Source: Suillus spraguei
Taxonomy: Eukaryota; Basidiomycota; Agaricomycetes; Boletales; Suillaceae
DNA: 64,000 nucleotides
Assembly (NCBI GenBank): GCA_016800925.1
Contig: JABCPU010000006.1
Coordinates: 477,570-541,569 of the forward strand
Direction of reading: 5' to 3'
In this document: one piece after another, positions 47,808 to 58,006 of the stretch
Numbering within the stretch: the first letter of the stretch is position 1
Layout of the letters: every line of letters begins with the position of its first letter
The notes under the pieces: model-generated
The model's input: the letters and a program-made list of their open reading frames with translations, nothing else
Databases searched by the model: none
Told to the model about the DNA's origin: nothing
Position numbers and translations under genes: made by a program

Positions 47808-50750
47808 TCACAAAATTTCAGGCCGTCCAGCCAGTGCTTCCACGAGGTCCTTGATCTCTGCCCACCAGGCTATCTTTCCTCTGCGATTCTTCATATCTGC
47901 GTGTTGTACCATCTCCTGGACCGGCACCCATTTAAGAGCAGTCCCTTGTATTGTGATTACTGCAGCGCTTTCAGGTGGCGCCTGCTTCACTTTGCCCACC
48001 TGTTTCAGCAGGGCATCATGATGTTCTTCAAGGAATGCCATGCATCGCAAAGATAGACGCGCAGCACGTGCGCGATCCATAGGTGATGGGACCCCACCCT
48101 GTAGTGTGTGTCCAAGGGAGGCGGAACGCGAATCGAAGAGGTTACCACCTTCTTCCTTGAACATCTTCGTCACGACATCAGTAGTGTAGACCGTCGACGC
48201 GCACTCATTGCTGAAAAGCTATCTCAGTAAGTTCACAGTTTGAGTTTCAGAAGCAAACCAACCGAATGACCATACGACCTTCACTCCTGCCCTTGGCATC
48301 TAAACCATAGCGGATCTTCAGGAATTTAACGTCCTGGCGAAGGGTATCGAGGTTCATGCCCTGCTCTGGAGTGTAGACAATGCTGGCACCGGTCTGTATA
48401 GGCGCACTCATCAGATTCATATTCTCCGGACACTAGCAGTAGATTACTCACTGCCAACGCGCCCATGGTAGCAAGGTACCCACACTTGCCACCTTGTGTC
48501 TCAACCACAAATACCCGATTCCTACTCGCACTTGCACTCTGCTTGATCGAGTCGCATGCATCAACGAGCGCATTCAAACTTGTGTCGCTACCCAAGCTGA
48601 ACTCTGTCATCGGTACGTTATTTGATATCGTAGCTGGGAGATGAGCCATTGGGATGTGAAATGAAGGGTAGTGCTTCCGCCCAGTCTCAAGGATCAGCAA
48701 CGCGTTGAATGCCTCAAAACCGCCGATCATCAGAAGTGCATGGAAGCTATGCTCTTGGAAACGTGCAGCCACTGCGCCGAGGTCGACATCCGGGAGGGTA
48801 CGGTTTGTGCCGAGCTCGGAACCGCCACGGGAGGTCCAGGCATCGACACCGAGCCAGGAAAGCTCGTGGATGTTGTCATCAAGCAAACCGCGAAAGCCAT
48901 TGTGCACTGCCAGTGGGTGATGACCTTGCTTGATACAGTAACGTACTGCAGCTCGGGTGGCCGCGTTCATACCGCCAGCTGGGGCCCCATGCTATGTAGA
49001 ATGAGACAACGCTCTGTAAGATGTAGTAAGCAAGGACATACTGCATAATTGCAACACGCATTCTCTGTGCGACAAGATATCAGATTAAGTTTGATGGGAT
49101 ATGATAAACTTACTCTGCAATGGGGTAGTTGCTTCTCTTTGAATAGCGTCGAGGTGGCAAAGAAACCCTCCAAACTCTGGTAAAACTCGGGGTCACGCAT
49201 AGACATTGCTTTTGTAAAGTCCTTCGCGCTGATTGCATCAGCTACCGCGCGAGTCATCGCGACCGCCTCCATGAGTGGCACACGGGTTATTTTATTTTCC
49301 CTTACACCAATCATGTACGAAGGAGTGTCTGGTGTAGCCTCCAAGAGTGCCTTAACGGCCTCCTCGCCTTGTAAAGTGGGCTGAATCGAGCTCCAATGAA
49401 CAATCGTGAATGAACGAGTTCCAAAGACCTACCAAAATCCGATCGAAAGCACAAGGCCTGCCACCACGCTGGGTATGTCCAAGAGTTGTAACACGCGTAT
49501 CAAGCCCAACACGTTCAGTGAGTAGTTCTTTGACGTATTCTGCGCGAATAGGCTGAAGATCCGCATCGTGCGCACCCTCGGCAACAATGACAATCGTCTT
49601 ACGCTTGCCGGCCTCCCTGTGCTGTAAAGGCGACTTGAGACAATAACAGAGATTAAAATAAATTCAACTTACGCCACGAATGGCTTCACACATGTCATCC
49701 TCCCAGGTCCCACCAGGGGCAGTCTTGGGAGGGTGTTCAGGGATAAAGATAAAGTCTGCTCCAGAACTGGACTACTATAAGCATTGTTTATCGGCAGTAG
49801 TTACGACGTACCTGACGCCAGCAAGTAAAGCGAGCCAGCCACAGTGTCTCCCCATCACCTCCAGCACAAATGCGCGGGAATGACTTGCAGCAGTTGAATT
49901 AATGTTATCGATAGCTTCGCAAATACGGTGTAATGCTGTCGGTGCACCGATAGTCAGATCTGTCATGCTCATGTCATTGTCAATCGAGCCAACAAGACCA
50001 ACGATCTTGAGATGTCCATGCTTCTCTGCCTGCTCTTCTGTAATCATACCCTGAGAGAGCAGTTGTGACACGAGAGAAGGCCATTCAGATCGGAATAGGT
50101 CGGCGCCAGTTAAGGAACCGTCACCTCCACAGACAGCAAGAGCATCGATTCCCTCTTTGATTAGGTTATGAGCAGCAGAAAGACGACCTTCCGGGGTACG
50201 GAAGGCGGCCGATCGAGCTGTTCCGATGAGAGTACCACCCTGCCAGGTAATAGTCAGCATATGTGTTGTTAGGGAATATGCACGCACGCACCTCAGCAAA
50301 CCAACCTCTGACATCGTCCCACCCCACACGAACTATATATCGACCTTTCAAGGTGCGGCCATGGTAATGATCACCCGTTCCATCTCGTAGAAGGTCACCA
50401 TCTCCAAAACGGAGATTCTGCGTAAGATTAGTGGGTACTCCTCTATGAGCGCATTTTAGTGCAGATGCATCAGCTGGAAGGTCTGCATGGACTGCATGGG
50501 CCTGCGTATTGCCCCTCACAAGCCCCTCGTATCCTTCCCGTACAATCCATGTTTCGCAACCTCTATTAGATAAATGTGTTGGTGGGCGTTGAATGCGATG
50601 CAGACATGAGAATTGGAACGACCTCTAGCTTTTCAAAACACACCTCGAGATGCCGATCTTGACGATGGCACGGACGACAGCATTCATGCCAGCACTGTCG
50701 CCTCCCGAAGTAAGGACTGCAAGCTTCATCTTGCCTGTGGATTGGGACAT
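47808..50750 (-). CDS. PFK1: ATP-dependent 6-phosphofructokinase
   Basis: It catalyses the committed step of glycolysis, fructose 6-phosphate + ATP to fructose 1,6-bisphosphate, in the cytosol. The start [20 protein letters not shown] at ATG 50750 is followed by an intron and then [14 protein letters not shown]. The N-terminal catalytic half has [35 protein letters not shown] (catalytic Asp residues), [15 protein letters not shown] and [18 protein letters not shown]. The C-terminal regulatory half repeats the fold: [46 protein letters not shown] and [12 protein letters not shown], ending GRPEIL at TGA 47808. This is the usual duplicated fungal architecture, lacking the long extra N-terminus of yeast subunits. 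About seven short introns; no damage was seen. Confidence 0.95.
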
Positions 50751-51112
50751 CGTCGATTCGTGAGCACTGGACGCAGCGGATGGAGATGGTATTTCAGTTA
50801 TAGTGAAATATTATATATATGGGCTGATCTAGACCACGTACATATCGTATCGTATGATACGGTCAGCGTCAGAAGACTGAGAACCGACTTCAAGCCTTGA
50901 CGTTTTCGGCTGTCATTCGGGTCACAGCCTCCCTGATTTATCGAACGTTCATCTTCCGTTGCAATCTTACCATCTCACAGGCATCAGTGAATTGAGTGGT
51001 TCGTGCAGATGACTAAAGATAGAGGCCTTCCAAGGTACGTTTCCGACATACAGTTTTTTCTAGATAACGAAATCTGGAATTCTAAATCCTACGGAAAGCC
51101 ACTCCGTATATT

Positions 51113-51142
51113 CATCAACGGGTTGGATCGTGCTACGGAGTG
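51113..51142 (+). repeat. 30-bp inverted repeat, left end (partner 56379-56408)
   Basis: 28 of 30 bases match the reverse complement of 56379-56408. The two ends bracket the amine oxidase locus, 5.3 kb apart. Confidence 0.75.
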
Positions 51143-51163
51143 CTACTTAACACTCCGTAGCAC
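51130..51163. other. Perfect 13-bp hairpin
   Basis: 'gtgctacggagtg' (51130-51142) pairs with 'cactccgtagcac' (51151-51163) around an 8-nt loop. It overlaps the end of the 30-bp inverted repeat. Confidence 0.8.
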
Positions 51164-52236
51164 TCTGTAGTGAATGTTTCCATGATGTTGTCATATCAGC
51201 ACTGGTTCTCAGACTTCTTCACCCTTTGTTGATCATGGCAGTTAACGAACTCTCATTTACAGCGCGGTAGGCTCGTCAACTTATTCACGAGAGCATTTCC
51301 CGCCAACTCTGTGCTCTCCGTGAATCCCACGATACAGAGCCTGGCACCTATTTCAAGTTACCCCCCAGGCCTAGTAGGTGCCAGTGATGCGTTTTCGAAT
51401 GATACCTTGTCCAGCACCAACCGTCTGTCTGAAGGAGCTTATCTGAATGCCACTGCTCCTCTGAATGTTGAATTCTGTATCATTGGTGCTGGAGTAGCCG
51501 CTGGGCTGTATATCGCCATGATTCTGAAAGAACTTGGTATACCGTTCGATCTCGTAGAAGCCTTGGACCGCGCTGGGGGACGCTTGTATACCCATAGATT
51601 CAGCGAGGCTCCTCATGACTACTATGACGCGGGAGCTATGCGTTGGTCTGAATTTCCAACGGTGAAAAAGTAAGCAAGGATTTTGGTTCTGAACACAACT
51701 CTTACATGGACATCAGAGCACTTGCTCTGTTCGAAGATTTGAATGTTCCCTTAATTCCTTACTACATGGATGGTAAGAATACTCCCATGATGTTCAACAA
51801 CATTTTGGGTCCGCCTATGGACCTTTCGGAGTACGACCCATACAAGGTCAGCGTCACGAACGGCGGCATGGTCCCAGACAAGTATGAGGCTATTCTGTTC
51901 TCTTACGCGAGTAAGGCGCTAATATTTGAGGTCAGGTATGTGGCTATTGGGGCGAAGAAAATTCTTCAGCAGGCGTCAGCACCCTACCTGCAGCTTCTGA
52001 GGGAAGACTTCCAGCAAGGTTTCAAAAAAACTCACGGAGGTAGACCACTACTCTGTCAAGGAATACCTGCGCGTGTAGTTAGTGCTCCATGATTCTCAAT
52101 TGTTGGTGTTAAATGATCATTAGGCAGGTTGATTATTATACCATCCAATGGCTGGAGACCAATTTTGAGTACGAGGTGCTTTGAGTCTACCACGAATTGT
52201 ACTGAAGTTCATATCAGCTCTAGCGGTTTCTTTGAC

Positions 52237-52243
52237 CAAGCTT
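52237..52243 (+). repeat. Target-site duplication, left copy (CAAGCTT)
   Basis: The same 7 bp occur at 54873-54879, immediately outside the other end of the inserted element. Keeping one copy restores the oxidase frame. Confidence 0.75.
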
Positions 52244-54872
52244 CACCTGCTCCTGGCATTATTATCCATAACCATAGCTAACTAGAGACAACAGGTTATG
52301 CTTCCTTGTCACGGACTACAGACACTTGATAGGTTATCCATCATGGCTCCCACAATGGATAATATGCCTGACACCTCAATATGGCATGATTCTACTCATT
52401 TTGGAGCTGTCTACTATTTGGTGCATGCCTCACAATCCCCACTACTGTGGGAATTTCCCCACTACACCAAAAACATCGCCCATTTTGGAATCTTCACAAT
52501 ATCAATTATTCCCACACCCTCCCCACATCACTGCAGCTTCACCACCACACCACAATAGGTTTCTCTTCATATATAAGTAGTAGTTTAGCATATATGTGTA
52601 TAATATAACATAATAGACCGCTTTTTTGTTTATTTGTGTGCTTTCTCCTCCTCCAGGCCTCTTTCAACATAACCTGGGGCACAGAACACTTTCGCAATTT
52701 TGTCTCTTTGACAGAGAAGTGTCCTGGGGTATTCAAAAAATGTTTAGTAGCATATATGAATAGATTCCCATCTTCATTTGACCCTTTGAAGCGTCTTATA
52801 TCAAGAGATATGGCATATATTCAGAAAACCACAAAATGTGTTCCCATTTTATTATTTCTATGTAGATGGACTTCTTGAAATCATTCCCAGCATCTATTTA
52901 ACAATAAGAATAATGGTTCAGGAGCCCAGGATCATAGGAAAAGATCCTGTTGTGTAGTGCATTCCCCCTCTCCTGATGGTTTACCCCCTTGTGAAAATTT
53001 TTCCTGTAGGACCGGACCTCGGGGATGGTGAGGGGTCTATTCCTATTCCTATTTGGAGTGTATCTATCACATAGCTACCACGTAAGACCTATAGCATTGA
53101 TCTGCAGGAACAAAATTGAACAAAATCGCATTTTGACATTTTTGATGTTTCTGACTGCTCCACAATTGCATTCATGATCCAACCTGTTCATGTATTATTG
53201 AAACAGTATATATACTCGCTTTTAATTACAAAGATCAGCACAAAACAGGCCCGAGGTCTGAGATTGTGTCTATACTTGCTATTTCTACTGATAAGGGGCC
53301 CATACCCTCAAAAGATGGAACTTTAATAATCGTACACCTGTGGTGCATTCAGAATATATACAATATTTTAGATCTATATTTACTGAACAATCCAACAAGA
53401 ATTGAGCGCTGATGAAGTGAAATAGATAAGAATTGAGTGTGGGAAACTCAAAAGACAAAAATGGTCGGTAGAGTAGTAGTCGGACTTTAATGCTGCATCA
53501 ACTTACCATTACCGCCACATCACTTCCACATATCTTCTACCCTCAGGGCAAAGTGTAGTGTATGTTCCTTGTATGGTCTAACATGTATTCGATCAAAATT
53601 CAATCAAATCTTCGACCTATATTATATATAAATGTGACTTTTGTGTGATGTTTGTCAATTGTCACATTTCACACATATGTTCTTTTGCTTCTCTTTCACT
53701 CGGTAATTGATGGATCTTTCTGAAAATATAATCTACAATATTATATATATTCTAAATACACTCCAGGTGTCCGATTATTAAAGTTCGATGTTTTGAAGGT
53801 ATAGGCCCCTTATCAGTCAAAATAGCAAGTATAGACACAATCTCAAACCTCCGGCCCATTTTGAGCTGATCTCTGTCATTAAAAGCAAGTATATATATTG
53901 TGTTAATGATACATGAACAGTTTGGATCATGAATGCGATGGCAGAGTAGTCAGAAACATCAAAAATATCAAAAATGCGATTTTGTCCAATTTTGTTCCTG
54001 CAGATCAATGCTATAGGTTGCCTGCGGTAGCTATGTGATAGATACACTCTAAATATGAATATGAATAAACCCCTCACCATCCCTGATGTCCGGTTCTACA
54101 GGAAAAAAGTTTCACAGGGGGTAAACCATCAGGAGAGGGGGGATTCACTACACAACAGCATCTTTTCCTATGATCCTGAGCTCCTGATACATCATTCTTA
54201 TTGTTAAATGTATGCTAGGGATCATTTCCCCAAGTCCATCTACATAAAAATAATAAAATGGGAACACATTTTGTAGTTTGCTGAATCTATGCTATTTCTC
54301 TTGATGTAGAACACTTCAGGGTGTTAAATAAAGATGGTAATCTGTTCATATATGTTCCTAAACATGTTTTGAACACATTGGGACACTTCCCTGTCAATGG
54401 GACAAAAATGCGAAAGTATTCTGTGCCCCAGGTTATGTTGAAAGAGGCCTGGAACAGGAGCAAGCACACAAATAAACACAAAAAGTGGTCTATTATATTA
54501 TATTATACACATATATGCTAAACTACTACTTATATATGAAGAGAAACCTATTCTGGCGTGGTGGTGAAGCTGCAGGAGGGTGTGGGAATAATTGATATTG
54601 TGAAGATTCCAAAATGGGCGATGTTTTTGGTGCAGTGGGGAAATTCCCACAGTAGGTGGCCAAAAATGCGGTGTGGGGATTGCGAGGCACGCACCAAATA
54701 GTAGACAGCTCCAAAATGAGTTAGAATCATGCCATATTGAGGTGTCGGGCATACTATCCATTGTGGGAGCCATGATGGATAAACTATCAAGTGTCTGTAG
54801 TCCGTGACAAGGAAGCATAACCTGTTGTCTCTAGTTAGCTATGGTTATGGATCATAATGACAGGATAGCCTG
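52244..54872. mobile_element. 2.63-kb palindromic (fold-back) transposable element in the oxidase gene
   Basis: Left arm ~52250-53380 and right arm ~53725-54868 are inverted copies of each other, with substitutions and small indels; for example the right arm has about 20 extra bases near 54,660. Matching landmarks: 'ccataaccatagctaactag' (~52269) against its complement at ~54,840; the 'ataacctggggcacagaa' stretch (~52669) against ~54,420; 'ataaggggcccatacc' (~53291) against ~53,800. The unpaired centre is about 340 bp and AT-rich. No transposase was seen: frames in the arms (52636, 54287 minus) are mirror images of each other and look non-coding. It is therefore a non-autonomous long-inverted-repeat element. 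The superfamily is undetermined; a 7-bp duplication does not settle it. Confidence 0.85.
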
Positions 54873-54879
54873 CAAGCTT
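54873..54879 (+). repeat. Target-site duplication, right copy (CAAGCTT)
   Basis: See the left copy at 52237-52243. Confidence 0.75.
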
Positions 54880-56015
54880 TTACTGAGTATGTCATGCTTG
54901 ACTTGGAATTTAATGGTCAGGAGGACTATGGATGGAAGTGCATAGAAGGCGGCTCGTCCGTTGCAATTTCTGCTATGCTGAACAGGATTGATCCCCATAA
55001 ACCCGAGTATCGCACTACAGCCATTCGTATCGCTTTGAATCGTGTTCATGCTAAGGTGGAAGTCAAGCTCGTTACTCCTTCGGGTCAATCATCTGTGCAT
55101 CAGTACGACTCAGTTTTCAACACAACTCCCTTGCCTTGCTCACAAAGCATGGATCTCGCTGATGCCGAGCTGCACCCTGCACAAAGAGATGCCTTGCGTT
55201 GTTTGCGATACGATACATCCTGCAAGGTTGCGATCAAGTTCAAGACCCCATGGTGGATCGCAAGGTGCGGTATAACACAGGGCGGTACATCGCTCAGCGA
55301 TATCCCTATCCGCACGTGTTGCTATCCGTCCCACAGCATCCACGATGATCCGAATAAGCCAGCCGTGCTCATCGCATTATATACAATGGGTCAAAATGCT
55401 CAACGTATAGGTACTCTGATTAACCGAGACTCACCTTCTGGGGAGTCACGGCTCAAGGAAGTCGTATTGCGAGACCTTGCATGTTTGCATGCCAGATCTG
55501 GGATCACCTATGAATATTTGGCAGCGCAGTATGTCACACACCATGCATATGACTGGAGAAAAGATCCGCTTTCCGGTGGGGCATTTGCGATATTTGCGCT
55601 AGGGCAGTTCCGTCATCTGTACCCATACCTCACGCGTCCTGCTGACGGTAGATTGCACTTTGCGGGGGAGGCCTCGAGCGCGCATCATGCATGGGTTCTG
55701 GGTGCACTTGAGTCGGCGCAACGAGCCGTCATACTCTCATTACTGAGGTTCGGACGGCGGGACTTGGCGAAGAAGGTGGAAGAACGTTGGGGACCTACGT
55801 CTGAGCTGGATTGGGTAGGACAGAAGGCCGCTTACGTGCAGGCGATGCTTGGTCGCTTGGAACCAAAGCGTGCAGCCAAGATGGAAACCCCGGAGAGCTA
55901 CGACGATCCAGACGAACATCATGATGTCAAGGATGAAAAGCCTGGTGGTTCGTCCACCGACGAGTCTGGCAGTAACAAGTTATCTGTACGATCGGGAGGA
56001 TGTTTCATAGTGTGA

Positions 56016-56341
56016 TATGTCTTGTGTTAGAGTGTTCGCCTGATGCTCGAGGAGTCGATGTAGATATACTCACCATCGCAATGACTGTACTGCCGTTCAA
56101 GAATGGTCATATGATTGAACAGGTGCGGCCTCATGTAATTAATGTTAGTCGTCAAGTTATAAGTCAGGGTAAGTAATAAGGTGGTACAGGGTGTAACCTT
56201 TAAGATATAGTTGGGTAGTTGTCCAGAGAGATGCAGACGTAACCCTTAAAATATTTAATAACAAGTCCAAGGGTCGTCCGTTCTAAACTCTGAGTATGTA
56301 TGTGTATCCCTTAGACTGCCATGTCAGCTCCGCCCACAAAT
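56016..56341. other. 3' flank of the amine oxidase gene, no feature seen
   Basis: AT-rich sequence without recognisable coding or repeat structure. Confidence 0.35.
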
Positions 56342-57066
56342 TCAACAAATACGGGTCAACCATGCATCAGTAGCAGAACACTCCGTAGCACAATCCAACC
56401 CGCTGATGTATAGCGTGCACAGGTCGACCCTGACTTGCAAAATCACGTAGGAGTCGGAGGTACCGACGCCGAAGAGAAAATTGACCATAGGCACGTCGAA
56501 GCATGTGGATAAACCCGTGATCAGGGCGAAGACCTGAAGGTCGTGGTCAGGCGATGCGAGGGTGGGAGGAAATGACATTGACTTACAGCGGCCATGCTTA
56601 TGTTTATTTTGCTGAGGTCCGCGAGGGATTCGAGTATTGTGAGACAAATTATTACATCCGACAGTCCAAAGACAAAACCAAATATCTGTGTAGGTTGTTA
56701 GAACGATGGAGAACCAAAGAGATAAAGAGTGGCAAGATGCGGATTGAAGGGAAGAGAAATTCAAAACGGACCTGCAGCAATATTTACGCCCACGTCTACA
56801 ATTGCCACGATCCACGCAATTGCAACCAAGAAGCCCATATTACACCGCACCATACGTACAGCAGGGTGGTTTCTACTAGTAAACAGCGAGGTTGTCGATC
56901 GAAGTAGCTGCGAGCTGATAATCACAAGCTCGGATATCAATTCAATGGTTGGAATAACAAGACAGAGAGGCAAGTGACTTCGACAAGAGTCTTTGGGCAG
57001 GCTTGTGGTGAGCTGAGGCCTCGACCCAGAAGATGTCAAATACTTATATAAGTGAGGGAGAGGCAC
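56342..57066 (-). CDS. Small multi-membrane protein, four predicted helices; 3' end overlaps a repeat
   Basis: Minus-strand exons give MVRCNMGFLVAIAWIVAIVD, then after an intron IFGFVFGLSDVIICLTILES and LADLSKINISMAA, then VFALITGLSTCFDVPMVNFL and FGVGTSDSYVILQVRVDLC. Together with an upstream hydrophobic frame (LCLVIPTIELISELVII, ~56,950) this looks like a short three- or four-helix membrane protein of unknown family. The start is uncertain: ATG ~56,855, or an upstream exon. The last ~20 codons, to the stop at 56342, are made of the 30-bp inverted repeat and its flank, so the original C-terminus may have been replaced. A TATATA sequence lies at 57043-57049. Confidence 0.5.
56379..56408 (-). 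repeat. 30-bp inverted repeat, right end (partner 51113-51142)
   Basis: 28/30 identity to the reverse complement of the left end. Confidence 0.75.
57041..57052 (-). promoter_or_regulatory. TATA-like box (cttatataag) upstream of the small membrane gene
   Basis: A palindromic TATA-like sequence in the 5' region of the minus-strand gene. The assignment rests on position and motif only. Confidence 0.35.
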
Positions 57067-58006
57067 GACTTGACATGAAACTGATGATACATTGATCCTA
57101 TTGTGGTCGGATACGGCTATTCAATTACAATGTCAGTGTCGTCTAGTATCGCCTCGGTGGCTGCTTGCAAGCAAATCTGTGGCCTGGGGTGAGATTGTCG
57201 AACTTGTTGACGCCGAATTAAGGTTTAGCACCGCATGACAGCTGCCACGTACGGGTACCTTCCGCTACAACAGGCTAGTCCGTGGGCCACGCAGCCTAAG
57301 GCCATTCTCACAAAAGCCTTGGTGCGCCGCGGCAATGAGAAACCAGTGACCTATAGAATGGTAATGCAAAAAATTCGGAATGACAATGTCTGACTCGAAG
57401 CCCATATCCGGTAGACCTTGACTTAACTCTAAAAATAAAATATGGTGTCCTGCAGCTGCAGTCAGTCCCCTGCATACCATTTCAGTAGGGGTACGGTCAC
57501 CTTGTATGCATCACAGAGCTAGCATCAGAAGTCCCATATCCTTCAAGTTATGCAAATAAACGCCTTTGTGGGAACCAAGCGTGCATCTGAGTAACGGCTC
57601 ACTAAGCTACTGGCGCTCAAATCAAAATCCTGCTTTCATCTCCGCGACCATATCAAAGTTTCAGCCTCTTCAAATTGCCAAAAACCTTAGTGCAGACCAT
57701 AGCTGTTCCGTAATCGCTCAGTCGTTGGCACTGAAGAAAATCGATATAGCGTCCTCCCTGAACGCCCGGGCCTAGAATAGTTTTTATATATTGTTCAGAC
57801 AACGTTCACAACACCAGGAGACTATGCTCGGAAAGAGGATATACGCAAAGCATTTGCAGCTTGAAGTTTAAAGAGCTGTACCGGGATATTTGAAGAGTTC
57901 ACTAGTACTGCCACCCGGCAATCACCGTGACGTACACTGTTGACAGTTGTTGAAGAATATTTTTGTACCACTGAGTTGACATGTCGACAGTTGAACCTAT
58001 CAATCA
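57067..58006. other. Divergent intergenic region, no gene recognised
   Basis: Between the minus-strand membrane gene and the plus-strand SET gene; it presumably carries both promoters. Confidence 0.4.

Larger units (their letters stand above)
50751..51234. promoter_or_regulatory. Divergent intergenic region between PFK and the amine oxidase locus; TATA-like box for PFK
   Basis: An A/T run (ttatatatat, 50811-50820) lies ~60 nt upstream of the PFK start on the minus strand and could be its TATA box. The right part holds the inverted repeat end 51113-51142 and a hairpin. Confidence 0.4.
51235..56015 (+). pseudogene. Flavin amine oxidase (L-amino-acid oxidase-like), split by a 2.63-kb insertion
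   Basis: Enzymes of this family oxidatively deaminate amines or amino acids using FAD. The 5' half has the FAD loop VEFCIIGAGVAAGLYIAM, then VEALDRAGGRLYTHRF and YYDAGAMRWSEFP; it continues through ALALFEDLNVPLIPYYMDG to LTEVDHYSVKEYLR and VDYYTIQWLETN. The 3' half (54880-56015) begins FTEYVMLDLEF and has GWKCIEGGSS, VAIKFKTPWW and the C-terminal FAD-binding RLHFAGEASSAHHAWVLGAL. Between them lies 52244-54872. Joining the halves at the duplicated CAAGCTT gives SGFFDQAFTEYVM in frame. A seven-A run at 52024-52030 adds a further frameshift. An in-frame TAG at 51268, or a very short intron there, leaves the start uncertain. The last residues, GGCFIV, resemble a prenylation motif. Confidence 0.82.

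Noticed and set aside
51355..51420. Frameshift at the C6 run in the amine oxidase
   Set aside because: A 37-nt intron (gtgcca...tccag) joins FKLPPRPS to STNRLSEGAYL in frame, so a base error is not required.
52298..52558. Frames in the palindromic element (also 54498-54818 minus) as possible genes
   Set aside because: Both arms give near-identical frames only because they are inverted copies; they carry no domain and differ by indels.
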